Part shown: one piece after another, positions 49,681 to 57,960 of the stretch | How positions within the stretch are numbered: position 1 is the first letter of the stretch | Layout of the letters: every line of letters begins with the position of its first letter | NCBI RefSeq assembly: GCF_022429625.1 | Contig: NZ_CP092483.1 | Span: 186,001-250,000, forward strand | Length of the DNA stretch: 64,000 nucleotides | Source: Devosia lacusdianchii | Lineage (GTDB): Bacteria > Pseudomonadota > Alphaproteobacteria > Rhizobiales > Devosiaceae | Direction of reading: 5' to 3' | Made by a program: the position numbers and the translations under genes | Notes under the pieces: model-generated | Databases searched by the model: none | What the model was told of the DNA's origin: nothing | What the model saw: the letters and a program-made list of their open reading frames with translations, nothing else

Positions 49681-51171
49681 ATGAAGCGCGTAGAATCCAC
49701 CGATGTCGTCATTATCGGCAGCGGCCCCACGGGTAGCGCCTATGCACGAATCATCCGTCGCGATTGGCCCGAAGCCCGCATCGTGATGGTGGAAGCCGGC
49801 CCGCAAATCCTGCCCAAGACCGGCGCGCACCTCGACAACATCACTGATCTCAGCGAGCGCGCCGCGCTCGAAGTGCTGGCCCAGGGTGGCGATCGCACGC
49901 CGCGCCTTTCGGTCAGCAAGGAAGAATGGGAAGCCCGTCGCGCCGGTGGGTTCGATGCTTCGCTGCTGCGCCGTTCCGGCCTTTTCATCACCAACGAGAG
50001 CGATCCAGCCGAAAATCTCTTCACCGGCTTTGCCGCTGCCAATGTCGGCGGCATGGGCACCAAGTGGTCCACCGGCACGCCGACCCCGTCGGAAGCCGAG
50101 CGCGTGCCCTTCATTCCCGCCGACGAGTTCGACGCGGCCCTGACCATTGCCGAAGGGCTCCTGGGTACCAACAAGAACACGCGGCCAGATGACACCGCTG
50201 CCATAGCCATGCGCGATCGGCTGGGTGCTGTCTTCAATCCCGGCCGCAGCCCGGACCGTCTGGTCAAGGCCATGCCGCTGGCGGCGACGTCCGGCCCCGG
50301 CAACCTGACCTATCATGGCACCGACGTCGTGCTTGGCCCCCTGGTCGAGGAACCCGCGGAACGGTTCAAAATCCTATCAGAAACCGTCTGCCGTCGCGTG
50401 GTGCATGAAGACGGTCGCGCCACCGGCGTCGAGCTGGCACGCGTTGGCGAGGACGAAACCTGGTTCCTGTCTGCCGCCACCGTGGTGGTCGCCTGCGATT
50501 CGCTGCACACGCCGCAATTGCTCTTCGCGTCGGGTATCCGCCCCGCTGCCCTTGGCCGCCACATCAACGACCATTTCATCATCTCGCAGATCGCCGAAGC
50601 GCCGCTGTCCAATCCACCGATGCGGGCTATGAGCTGGATTCCCGCTACCAATGAATTTCCCTTCTCGGTGACCCTCTATCCGAGCAGCCTCGATTCCATG
50701 GAGCGCCCGGCCGAGCTGACCGGGCAGCCGATCGGCATGGGCGTATTCTGCCCCTCCGATGTCGATGCCGAAAACCACCTCGAATTCGACGAGTCCAAGC
50801 TCGATTGGCATGGCCTCCCCTCGATCTCGATCAAGTGGAAGCCCTCCGAGGCCGATAAAGCCCGTATCGAGGAGGCCAAGGCCACCGCGCTGCGCGTTGC
50901 AGAAGTCATCGGTCGGCCGGCACCCGGCTTTGCCACTTTCGTGCAACCGGTGGGCAGCTCGCTGCACTACCAGGGCACCATTCGCATGGGCGAAAGCGAC
51001 GACGGTACCAGCGTCTGCGACCGCAACAGCCGCGTCTGGGGTTTTGACAATCTCTATGTCGCCGGCAATGGCGTCATTCCCACCATGACCGCCACCAATC
51101 CGACGCTTTATTCGGTTGCCCTCGCCACCTTCGGCGCTCGGCAGATCGCCGCACAGCGCCGCGCTGTTTGA
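49681..51171 (+). CDS. GMC flavoprotein related to pyranose oxidase / C-glycoside 3-oxidase
   Basis: From ATG 49681 the protein has 496 residues. It begins VVIIGSGPTGSAYARIIRRD (FAD Rossmann motif), like pyranose 2-oxidases, and ends GTSVCDRNSRVWGFDNLYVAGNGVIPTMTATNPTLYSVAL, close to the P2Ox C-terminus. The catalytic His/Asn pair appears as His429 (SSLHYQGTIRMG) and Asn473 (ATNPT). The site that in P2Ox carries the covalent flavin-histidine (THWTCATP) reads GGMGTKWSTGTPTP, with Lys, so FAD is probably non-covalent. No signal peptide. It likely oxidises a secondary alcohol of a sugar or glycoside, giving a 3-keto product for the neighbouring isomerases and dehydrogenase. Confidence 0.8.
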   Translation: MKRVESTDVVIIGSGPTGSAYARIIRRDWPEARIVMVEAGPQILPKTGAHLDNITDLSERAALEVLAQGGDRTPRLSVSKEEWEARRAGGFDASLLRRSGLFITNESDPAENLFTGFAAANVGGMGTKWSTGTPTPSEAERVPFIPADEFDAALTIAEGLLGTNKNTRPDDTAAIAMRDRLGAVFNPGRSPDRLVKAMPLAATSGPGNLTYHGTDVVLGPLVEEPAERFKILSETVCRRVVHEDGRATGVELARVGEDETWFLSAATVVVACDSLHTPQLLFASGIRPAALGRHINDHFIISQIAEAPLSNPPMRAMSWIPATNEFPFSVTLYPSSLDSMERPAELTGQPIGMGVFCPSDVDAENHLEFDESKLDWHGLPSISIKWKPSEADKARIEEAKATALRVAEVIGRPAPGFATFVQPVGSSLHYQGTIRMGESDDGTSVCDRNSRVWGFDNLYVAGNGVIPTMTATNPTLYSVALATFGARQIAAQRRAV

Positions 51172-51188
51172 TTTCGGAGACCACAGAC

Positions 51189-52247
51189 ATGACCGACAAG
51201 AAACTGAAAGTCCTGGTCGTTGGCTTGGGCCAGATGGGCCGCAGCCATGCCATGGCCTATCACGATCATCCGGGCTTCGAGATCGTTGGCCTCGTCAATC
51301 GCTCCACTCCGAAACTTCCTGATGGACTGGCTGGCTATCCGGTGCGCCACGACTTCGCTGCCGCGCTGGCAGAGTTCAAGCCCGATGTCGTTTCTATCGC
51401 CACCCACACCAACACCCATGCCGACTATGCCGTGGCGGCCATGGAGGCGGGGGCGCATGTGTTTGTCGAAAAGCCCCTGGCATCCACCGTCGAGGACGCC
51501 CGGCGCGTCGTTGCCGCCGCCGAGAAGCACAAGCGCAAGCTGGTCATCGGCTATATCCTCCGCCACCACCCGTCCTGGACCCGGCTGATCGAGGAAGCAC
51601 GCAATCTGGGCGGACCTTATGTGTTCCGCATGAATCTCAATCAGCAGTCCAGCGCCGCCGCCTGGGACATTCATCGCTCGATCATGCAGACCACGTCGCC
51701 GATCGTCGATTGCGGCGTCCACTATGTCGACGTGATGTGCCAGATCACCGATGCCAAGCCGGTCGAAGTACGCGGCATGGGCCTGGGCATGGCGTCTGGC
51801 CTGCCCGCCGGCATGTACAATTACGGCCACTTCCAGGTGCTGTTCGACGATGGCAGCCTGGGCTGGTACGAAGCCGGCTGGGGTCCGATGATGTCGGAGA
51901 CAGCCTTCTTCGTGAAGGATGTCATCTCGCCCAAGGGCTCGGTCTCGATCGTCATGGATGAAGGTGCGGCGTCCGACGACATCAACGCCCACACCCAGAC
52001 CTCACGCCTGCTCGTGCACCACGCCGAACTCGGCGGCGATGGCAAGTTCACCCGCAAGGATGATTGGCTGGACATGCACGATGAGCCCAATCACGACGCG
52101 CTCTGCTATCGCGAGCAGGATTTCGTCTATCGCGCCGTGAGCGAAGATATCGACCTGACGCGCCATATGAACGACGCCGTGACCTCGCTCAATATCTGCC
52201 TGGCGGCCGACGAAAGCGTCCGCACGGGGCTCGCCGTGCGGCTCTAG
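51189..52247 (+). CDS. Gfo/Idh/MocA family NAD(P)-dependent dehydrogenase
   Basis: The 352-residue protein has an N-terminal Rossmann domain (KVLVVGLGQMGRSHAMAYHDHP, VVSIATHTNTHADYAVAAMEAGAHVFVEKPLA with the catalytic Lys of EKP) and the C-terminal GFOR domain (SPIVDCGVHYVDVMCQITDAKP, with Asp and His of the D-x-x-x-H motif). It is 17 bases after the GMC gene and so in one operon with it. The pair could interconvert keto- and hydroxy-sugars, the dehydrogenase acting with NAD(P) on the product or reverse step. Confidence 0.87.
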   Translation: MTDKKLKVLVVGLGQMGRSHAMAYHDHPGFEIVGLVNRSTPKLPDGLAGYPVRHDFAAALAEFKPDVVSIATHTNTHADYAVAAMEAGAHVFVEKPLASTVEDARRVVAAAEKHKRKLVIGYILRHHPSWTRLIEEARNLGGPYVFRMNLNQQSSAAAWDIHRSIMQTTSPIVDCGVHYVDVMCQITDAKPVEVRGMGLGMASGLPAGMYNYGHFQVLFDDGSLGWYEAGWGPMMSETAFFVKDVISPKGSVSIVMDEGAASDDINAHTQTSRLLVHHAELGGDGKFTRKDDWLDMHDEPNHDALCYREQDFVYRAVSEDIDLTRHMNDAVTSLNICLAADESVRTGLAVRL

Positions 52248-52254
52248 CTTTTGG

Positions 52255-52277
52255 TGGTGGGCGGCAAGCGCCCACCA
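52255..52277. terminator. Bidirectional terminator between convergent genes
   Basis: TGGTGGGCG and CGCCCACCA form a nine-base-pair stem with a five-base loop, eight bases after the Gfo/Idh stop and directly before the stop of the cytochrome gene on the other strand. Flanking AGCTTT and ATCATTTATT give short T/A tracts. Confidence 0.65.
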
Positions 52278-52282
52278 ATCAT

Positions 52283-52666
52283 TTATTCCGTGAAGGTCGC
52301 GAGATACGCGATCACGTCCTCGATGTCCTGCGTTTCCTTGAGGCCGGCAAAGCTCATCTTGGTGCCGGGCACCATGGCCTTGGGAGCGGCAAGGTATTCG
52401 GCCAGCTTGTCCTCGGTCCAGGCCAGCCCGCCAGCGCCGGCTTCGACCATGGCGTTCGAATACTTGTAGTCGCCGCCCGTGCCGGCCGTACGGCCGACAA
52501 TGCCGTTGAGCACGGGCCCGACCTTGTTCCTGGCGCCATCGCCCACCGCGTGGCAGGCCATGCACTTCTTGAACACCGTCTCGCCGCGAACGGCGTCGCC
52601 CGCGGCGGCAGCAGGCACGATCGATGCGCCTACGATGGCCAGGGCCAGTAGCAGTTTCGCTTTCAT
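52283..52666 (-). CDS. Class I c-type cytochrome (cyt c2/c550-like), periplasmic
   Basis: From ATG 52666 the 127-residue protein has a signal peptide (KLLLALAIVGASIVPAAAA), haem-binding KKCMACHAV (Cys35, Cys38, His39), NKVGPVLNGIVGR, and the axial methionine in PGTKMSFAGLK (Met104). It closes with DIEDVIAYLATFTE. It is the last gene of the minus-strand amine-oxidation module and is well placed to accept electrons from the flavoprotein and pass them to a terminal oxidase. Confidence 0.9.
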   Translation of the reverse strand: MKAKLLLALAIVGASIVPAAAAGDAVRGETVFKKCMACHAVGDGARNKVGPVLNGIVGRTAGTGGDYKYSNAMVEAGAGGLAWTEDKLAEYLAAPKAMVPGTKMSFAGLKETQDIEDVIAYLATFTE

Positions 52667-52688
52667 GATTGTCCTACCTTCCTGCTTG

Positions 52689-53174
52689 TCAGGGCCGCAC
52701 GGCCGTGACTTCGATTTCGACAAGCCAGCCCGGATTGACCAGGCCGGCCACCGTCACCACCGAGCGCGATGGCAGATTGGGCTGCGCTTCGGTGCCGAAA
52801 AACTGGGTATAGCCGGCCATGAACCCTTCAAAGTCCAGCGCCCCCTCGGGCGCCACGAGAAAGGCCTGCATCTTGATCACGTCGCCCATGGTCAGATCGA
52901 GATCAGCCAGCGACTTTTCGATCGAGGTCAGCACGCTGACGGTCTGGGCCTGCATGTCGCCATAGGCGGCCGGGGTCGAGCGATCGGCGGATTCGTCAGT
53001 CACCGAGGGCACGGCGCCGCTCAGGTAGACGACGGTCTTGCCGGCGGGCACTTCAACGGCACGGGCAATGGGAAAATTGGAGCCGGGATTGGTGTGGCGC
53101 ACCACATCCTGGGCAAAGCCCGAGCCGGCGAGCGCCAGGGCCAGGCCCGTGGCGAGAGAAAGCGTCTTCAACAT
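52689..53174 (-). CDS. Exported RidA-family enamine/imine deaminase
   Basis: The 161-residue protein is a RidA (YjgF) domain with an added signal peptide (KTLSLATGLALALAGSGFAQ). The core has VYLSGAVPSV, AAYGDMQAQTVSVLTSIEKSLADLDLTMGDVIKMQAFLV and PNLPSRSVVTVAGLVNPGWLVEIEVTAVRP. Arg137 corresponds to the catalytic Arg105 of E. coli RidA. RidA hydrolyses reactive imines and enamines to keto acids and ammonia. Periplasmic export beside an amine-oxidising flavoprotein suggests it removes the imine product outside the cytoplasm. Confidence 0.85.
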   Translation of the reverse strand: MLKTLSLATGLALALAGSGFAQDVVRHTNPGSNFPIARAVEVPAGKTVVYLSGAVPSVTDESADRSTPAAYGDMQAQTVSVLTSIEKSLADLDLTMGDVIKMQAFLVAPEGALDFEGFMAGYTQFFGTEAQPNLPSRSVVTVAGLVNPGWLVEIEVTAVRP

Positions 53175-53230
53175 AACTTATGCTCCTGCGGGATAAGGGC
53201 AGCGGGCCCGGAGGTCCGCCGCCGGTAATG

Positions 53231-53626
53231 TCAGCGGGAGTCAGTGACTTCCTGCACGGTCACTTCTTCGGCGTAGCTGTTGCCGAAATTGGTGCGGATA
53301 TAGCTGACCACCGCTGCGATCTGGGCGTCGTCCAGCACGCCGCCAAGCGCCGGCATGCCTTTCTGACCATGAATGATCAGGTAGATGGGGTAGCCGGCCG
53401 ATTCCAGGTTCTCGTTATTGGCGAGCGCCGGATACATGCCGGCGCCGACGGCGCCTTGCCCTTCGGGCATATGGCAGCCGGCGCAGATATTATTGTAGAT
53501 GTCCTTGCCGTCGGTTTGGGTCAGCTTGCTCGGGTTGGCGAACAGCATCGACGCATCCGATTGGGCGAGTGCGGGTGAAGCCAGCAAGGCGAGCGCCGCC
53601 GCTACGGCAATTTTGAGCGAATTCAT
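53231..53626 (-). CDS. c-type cytochrome, periplasmic
   Basis: The 131-residue protein has a signal peptide (SLKIAVAAALALLASPALAQ) and a single haem site NICAGCHMPEGQG (Cys48, Cys51, His52). GMYPALANNENLESAGYPIYLIIHGQKGMPALGGVL contains the Met ligand region, and the fold resembles small cytochromes of dehydrogenase electron-transfer chains. It lies between RidA and the amine oxidase, so it is the most direct electron acceptor candidate. Confidence 0.9.
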   Translation of the reverse strand: MNSLKIAVAAALALLASPALAQSDASMLFANPSKLTQTDGKDIYNNICAGCHMPEGQGAVGAGMYPALANNENLESAGYPIYLIIHGQKGMPALGGVLDDAQIAAVVSYIRTNFGNSYAEEVTVQEVTDSR

Positions 53627-53652
53627 GTCAAAAGTCCTTTCTGTAGCGGCGA

Positions 53653-55239
53653 TCAGGCGCCAACAACGTGCTTGTGCAAGCGCGAGATGGCGTCGAGGGC
53701 GGAGAGGATGGCGCCTTCCTGCCAGGCCGGCAGGTAGGAGATGTGCTCACCGGCCATGAGCGTCCGGCCGTCCATGGCCGCAGCCGTGGCATATTGAGCT
53801 TCCTTGTCGGCCCAGATGCCGTAGCAGCCGAGCACCCATGGCACGCGATGCCAGCTCACCGACACACCGTTGGAGAACTCCTCGGTATATTGCGGATGGA
53901 TCTGCGCACCGTATTCCACGGCCTTGGCCACTCGGTCTTCAGGAGCCATGGCGTTGAACTGGTAGGCCGTCGCGCCCCAGCTATAGCCACCCAGCAGCAC
54001 GCCCGGACCATCGCTGAAATAGTCGGTCGAGGGATACGAAATCTGCGAGATCGGCAGGTTCGTATAGGTGATGCCGCCATAGATGCGCTCATCCTGTTCC
54101 CAGAACCGGCGCTTGAACTCGAGGCCGAACTTCACCGAGCCGGCATAGGACATCGAGTCGATGACCGCCGTCATCTCGCCGGAGAAGTTGTGCTCGATCT
54201 GGCCGAGAATGGAGAAGGGGATGGTGCAGATGCAATAGTCGGCACTAGCCGTCATCTCGCCTTCGGCACCATTGCTATCGACATAGGTGACCGTGACCCC
54301 GGTTTCGCTCTGGTCGATCTTGGTGACCTTGGCGTTATAGGTGATCAAGTCGCCCACGACCTTCTCGAAGCCCTGCGCGATCATGTCCATGCCGCCGACC
54401 GGCTGGAAGATCGTGCCCTGGTGGTCGATCGAGTCGCCCGTGATCAGGTTGGACCACAGCTTGGACTGCAGGATATCGCTGAGCGCGATCGGCTCGGATG
54501 GAATCGGTTTGCCATCGACACCGCCGCCGGGCTCTTTTTCCCAACCACGGAATTCCGAAGAATCGTCGCCCTTCACATAGGCATAGTTCTCGTCGAGCAT
54601 GCCGTAGGTCTTGAGGGAATCCAGCAGCAGCTTGGCGTCTTCGGCCGTGACCGTTTCGTCGAGACCGTCCTGGTTGACCACCTTGGCCAGCAATTCGGAG
54701 ACGTGGCCGCGATAGTCGGTCGCGATTTCGCGGAAACGCTGCGGCTTGCCGTCGAAGGCATCGGTGCGGTGCAGGTAGGCGTTGTGATTGACCTGCATGA
54801 AGGGCTCGAGCTTGACGCCCAGCCGCTTGCAGTAGTCGAGCACGCCATAATGGTGGTGCGGAATGCGCCACGGGCCCGGGTTGATGTAATTGCCCTCGGC
54901 GAACTTGACGTCCTGCTCGAAGCCACCCAGTTCCACATACTTGTCGCCGCTGCGCAGGGTCCAGCAGCGACCGCCGGCCTTTTCGCGATATTCGAGAACC
55001 TGCACCGTGTAGCCTGCATCGCGCAGTTCCAGTGCTGCCGTCATCCCCGCCAGACCGGCGCCAAGGATGAGCACCGAAGCCCCCTTTGGATCGCCTTCCA
55101 GCTTGATCGGACCGCTATAGGTGGACTCCTGGGCAAACCCCAGGCTTGTCATCGCGTTATACATCGCGACGCTGCCCGCCGCAGTGCCGATCATGGCCAG
55201 CAATTGCCGCCGGCTCATCTCTGTTTGAAAACCAGACAT
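53653..55239 (-). CDS. Tat-exported flavin amine oxidase/dehydrogenase
   Basis: From ATG 55239 (GAGGAGGGGT upstream) the 528-residue protein has a twin-arginine signal (SRRQLLAMIGTAAGSVAMY), the FAD motif SVLILGAGLAGMTAALELRDAGY, and MAO-type features: GGRCWTLRSGDKYVELGGFEQ, YLHRTDAF, GGMDMIAQGFEK, and C-terminal RTLMAGEHISYLPAWQEGAILSALDA. It is a flavin amine oxidase (LAAO/NicA2-like). Placement with two cytochromes c suggests it is an amine dehydrogenase that donates electrons to cytochrome instead of oxygen, as in the NicA2/CycN pair. The substrate is unknown. It is the first gene of the four-gene minus-strand unit. Confidence 0.88.
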   Translation of the reverse strand: MSGFQTEMSRRQLLAMIGTAAGSVAMYNAMTSLGFAQESTYSGPIKLEGDPKGASVLILGAGLAGMTAALELRDAGYTVQVLEYREKAGGRCWTLRSGDKYVELGGFEQDVKFAEGNYINPGPWRIPHHHYGVLDYCKRLGVKLEPFMQVNHNAYLHRTDAFDGKPQRFREIATDYRGHVSELLAKVVNQDGLDETVTAEDAKLLLDSLKTYGMLDENYAYVKGDDSSEFRGWEKEPGGGVDGKPIPSEPIALSDILQSKLWSNLITGDSIDHQGTIFQPVGGMDMIAQGFEKVVGDLITYNAKVTKIDQSETGVTVTYVDSNGAEGEMTASADYCICTIPFSILGQIEHNFSGEMTAVIDSMSYAGSVKFGLEFKRRFWEQDERIYGGITYTNLPISQISYPSTDYFSDGPGVLLGGYSWGATAYQFNAMAPEDRVAKAVEYGAQIHPQYTEEFSNGVSVSWHRVPWVLGCYGIWADKEAQYATAAAMDGRTLMAGEHISYLPAWQEGAILSALDAISRLHKHVVGA

Positions 55240-55554
55240 ATACCCCTCCTCAACAGGGAAAATCAGGCGCCCGCGACAGCGGCGCAGGCACCTCATCCAA
55301 CCTAGTGGGGGAAACTCATGCTGGCAACTCCTCTATTTGCTGTCTCGGTGGAGGCAAATCGGAGGGGGTTTGAGTATGAGTGTCCAAATATCTGGCAATT
55401 GAAGAAAAATTCTCCCGATGCCTAATTCTTGTGCAGATGCAAATTTCGTCGTCCGGCAAGCCGCCTCTCGGCAGTGTCGGTCAATGGAAATCACCACCCG
55501 GAATCCGTTCCGAGCTTCAGTCAACACAATGCGCGAAGCATGCGAAAGTTACAC
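55240..55554. other. Intergenic region upstream of the amine-oxidation operon
   Basis: This 315-base stretch holds the promoter of the amine oxidase operon (minus strand) and the 3' flank of the Gfo/Idh gene. A TTGCCA...CATACT pair on the minus strand near 55375-55400 is a weak candidate promoter. I see no other gene or strong hairpin. Confidence 0.3.
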
Positions 55555-56598
55555 TCAGATCGCCTCGTCGCGCTTGCTGGTATTGGACGCCATGGCAGCA
55601 TCGAGCACCTTCTGAATATTGGCGGCGCGCCGGAACGATGGTTCCAGCGTCTTGCCCGCCCGCACCGCCGCCACGAAACGCTGGTAATTGGTCTCGACCG
55701 GCTCGAACGCCACGTCGCGCCAGGTGGCCGTGTGCACATCCTCGCCCAGGCACGCCCGCAGCGTCGACGCGCCGGTATCGTAGATAATCTCCACCGATCC
55801 GGTCTCGCCGTAGATGCGCAACCGCAGCTGGTCCATCTGCCCGGCCGCCGTGCGGGTGGCCTGGATGGTGCCGATAGCGCCGCTGGTGAAGTCGACATTC
55901 ATGGTGAAGCTGTCATTGGCGTCCAGCGTATATTCGCCGATGGCACCGCCTGGCGCCTTGTCGAAGGTCTTGAGCCGGCCAAACACATGCGCCACGTCGA
56001 GCCCTGAGCCATAGGAGGCGAAATCGACGATGTGGATGCCGATATCGCTCAGCGCGCCGTTCGAGCCGTGCCTTGTGCTCAGCCGCCATAGGAACTTGGT
56101 CTCGGTATGCCAGTCGCCCCAGTGATTGCCCACCAGCCAGCTCTGCAGATGCGATGCCTCCACATGCCGCACCGCGCCGATCGCGCCCGATAGCACCAGC
56201 TCGCGCCCCTTCTGCACCGCCGGCGAATTGCGGTAGGTGAAGTTGACCATGCCCACCTTGCCCGAGCGCTCCATCGCCTCGGCCATTTCCATGGCCTTGC
56301 CGGCATCGGTCGCCAGCGGCTTCTCGCAGAACACATGCTTGCCGGCCGCGATGGCCGCCATGGTGGTGGGGTAGTGCACACTGTCGGGCGTCACATTGGC
56401 CACGGCGTCGAATGCGCCCCAGGCCAGTGCGTCCTCGATCGAACCGAATTGCCGCTCGATACCGTGCTGGGCGCAGAACGTTGCGAGCCTGCCAGCATCG
56501 ACGTCGACGCCGCCGACCAGCGTTACGCCATCGATGGCGCCAAAATTGCTGGCGTGGCTATTGGCCATCCCGCCGGTTCCCAGGATCAACAGGCGCAT
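55555..56598 (-). CDS. Gfo/Idh/MocA family oxidoreductase (sugar dehydrogenase)
   Basis: The 347-residue protein starts RLLILGTGGMANSHASNFGAIDGV (Rossmann motif). It continues with NVTPDSVHYPTTMAAIAAGKHVFCEKPLATDAGKAMEMAEAM (EKP with catalytic Lys), YRNSPAVQKGRELVLSGAIG, and SDIGIHIVDFASYGSG, which supplies the Asp/His pair. It is 24 bases downstream of the lacI-type gene and presumably co-transcribed. Within the mannoside locus it probably oxidises or epimerises a monosaccharide released from the imported substrate. Confidence 0.87.
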   Translation of the reverse strand: MRLLILGTGGMANSHASNFGAIDGVTLVGGVDVDAGRLATFCAQHGIERQFGSIEDALAWGAFDAVANVTPDSVHYPTTMAAIAAGKHVFCEKPLATDAGKAMEMAEAMERSGKVGMVNFTYRNSPAVQKGRELVLSGAIGAVRHVEASHLQSWLVGNHWGDWHTETKFLWRLSTRHGSNGALSDIGIHIVDFASYGSGLDVAHVFGRLKTFDKAPGGAIGEYTLDANDSFTMNVDFTSGAIGTIQATRTAAGQMDQLRLRIYGETGSVEIIYDTGASTLRACLGEDVHTATWRDVAFEPVETNYQRFVAAVRAGKTLEPSFRRAANIQKVLDAAMASNTSKRDEAI

Positions 56599-56622
56599 GA
56601 AATCCTCCTTGGTGCCTTGCGC

Positions 56623-57675
56623 CTAGCTTCTCCAGCTCGCGATCGGTTCGGCAAGTGTCTGTAATTGTTGGGCCGGCTCACCCTCTATCCGCTTGAGCAA
56701 CAGTCGCGTCAGCTCCACGCCCGCCGCGAAGACGTCCTCGCGGATACTGTCCAGAGTGGGAAACAGCGTCGGCACGATGTCGGAGGTCTGCTTGTAGATC
56801 ATATGGACATCGCGCCCCAGCATCAGCCCGCCCTCCTGCAATCCGCTGAGCAGGGCTATGCTGTACATTTCGCTGTCGCAGATGATGCCGTCGGGGTGAT
56901 CTGCCAGCTTGGCCAGCTCAAGCCCAAGGGTTCGCATTTCGGCATGGGTGCGGAAGCGCAGGCCGTCGAGTCTGGTATCGAGGATCTGGGCGTTGATCCC
57001 GGCCTTGGCCGCGGCGCGGTGATACGCGGTGACGATATTGTGGTGATTGGTCGTGCTGTCGTCGCCCACTGCCAGCAGCACGTTGCGGGCGCCCTTGGCG
57101 GCGAGCCGGTCAACGGCCATCGTCGCGAACACCTCGGCATGAAAGTCGTGATAGGCGTGGGGCGTATAGAACTCGGTACGCCCATGGCTGACGAAGGGGA
57201 AATCCGCGTCGATCATCAGCTGCACCCGCTTATCCCGCGGCGTAGTATGCGTGATGATCACTCCGTCGGCGGTGCGATTGTCCAGGATGTAACGGATATT
57301 GTCGGGGGACTGATGCCGGTCGAATTCCGGCGTAACCGTCATATGATACCGCGTCCCCTGGATCGACTGGCCGATGCCTTGGATCATCTTGCGTGCGAAG
57401 TCGATCGAGTCACCCGATCCATCGAGCACTAGGGCGATGACATTGGTCTTGCCGGTCCGCAACCTGACTCCGGCGCGATCGGGCACATAGCCCAGTGCGG
57501 CGGCGGCCTCCGCGACCTTGTCCCGCGTTTCCTGCTTGAGCGTCGTTCCGCCACGCAATGACAGCGACACGGTGGAGAGGCTGAGACCCGTTACATCCGC
57601 GATGGTGCGCAAGGTCACGCGCTGGTTCGCCGTGGTGGCCCGCCCCTTGCTGCTGATCGTGGTTTTCTGGTTCAT
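56623..57675 (-). CDS. LacI-family transcriptional regulator
   Basis: From ATG 57675 the 350-residue protein has a LacI helix-turn-helix (VTLRTIADVTGLSLSTVSLSLRGGTTLKQETRDKVAEAAAALGYVPDRAG) and a periplasmic-binding-protein-like sensor domain (VIALVLDGSGDSIDFARKMIQG, DGVIITHTTPRDKR, NVLLAVGDDSTTNHHNIVTAYHRAA, DGIICDSEMYSIALL). The sensor presumably binds a mannose-type sugar. It is divergent from the ABC-transporter genes with two TGCAACGWTGCA sites between, consistent with repression of both transcripts. Confidence 0.92.
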   Translation of the reverse strand: MNQKTTISSKGRATTANQRVTLRTIADVTGLSLSTVSLSLRGGTTLKQETRDKVAEAAAALGYVPDRAGVRLRTGKTNVIALVLDGSGDSIDFARKMIQGIGQSIQGTRYHMTVTPEFDRHQSPDNIRYILDNRTADGVIITHTTPRDKRVQLMIDADFPFVSHGRTEFYTPHAYHDFHAEVFATMAVDRLAAKGARNVLLAVGDDSTTNHHNIVTAYHRAAAKAGINAQILDTRLDGLRFRTHAEMRTLGLELAKLADHPDGIICDSEMYSIALLSGLQEGGLMLGRDVHMIYKQTSDIVPTLFPTLDSIREDVFAAGVELTRLLLKRIEGEPAQQLQTLAEPIASWRS

Positions 57676-57738
57676 CTCTGCCGCGTTCCCCAGCCTCGTT
57701 TCTACACTGGGATACCGGCAAACCAAACCCAGAAATTT

Positions 57739-57750
57739 TGCAACGATGCA
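57739..57750. promoter_or_regulatory. LacI-type operator O1 (TGCAACGATGCA)
   Basis: TGCAACGATGCA has a central CG and differs by one base from a perfect palindrome. It is 64 bases upstream of the lacI-type start codon and 119 bases from the second copy, a distance compatible with DNA looping. Confidence 0.6.
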
Positions 57751-57768
57751 CAGGCGTCAAGCCGGACA

Positions 57769-57784
57769 TCGAAAACGATTTCGA
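57769..57784. promoter_or_regulatory. Second operator-like palindrome (TCGAAAACGATTTCGA)
   Basis: TCGAAA and TTTCGA flank ACGA, with a central CG as in LacI-family sites. It differs in sequence from the TGCAAC sites and so may be bound by another member or be part of the promoter. Confidence 0.4.
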
Positions 57785-57857
57785 GAACCTATATAACTGA
57801 AATTACTGCACAATATTCTCAATATGTCATTGATCCTGTCCAAATGCGATTCTGAAT

Positions 57858-57869
57858 TGCAACGTTGCA
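57858..57869. promoter_or_regulatory. LacI-type operator O2 (TGCAACGTTGCA)
   Basis: TGCAACGTTGCA is a perfect twelve-base palindrome with central CG, 92 bases before the transporter gene start, in the likely promoter of the ABC operon. Confidence 0.65.
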
Positions 57870-57960
57870 TAAGATGTGTTTACTTTCTCGGCGCGTCCGG
57901 ATGAGGGTTCTGGCGCAGGCTGCCCCGGTGAGAGGTGGCGCGAGCAACAGAGGAGGAGAT

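Noticed and set aside
53668..55305. 545-codon open frame on the plus strand opposite the amine oxidase
   Set aside because: The frame is His/Arg/Gly/Asp-rich with no family pattern, as expected for the antisense of a GC-rich gene. The minus strand encodes a clear Tat-exported flavoprotein.
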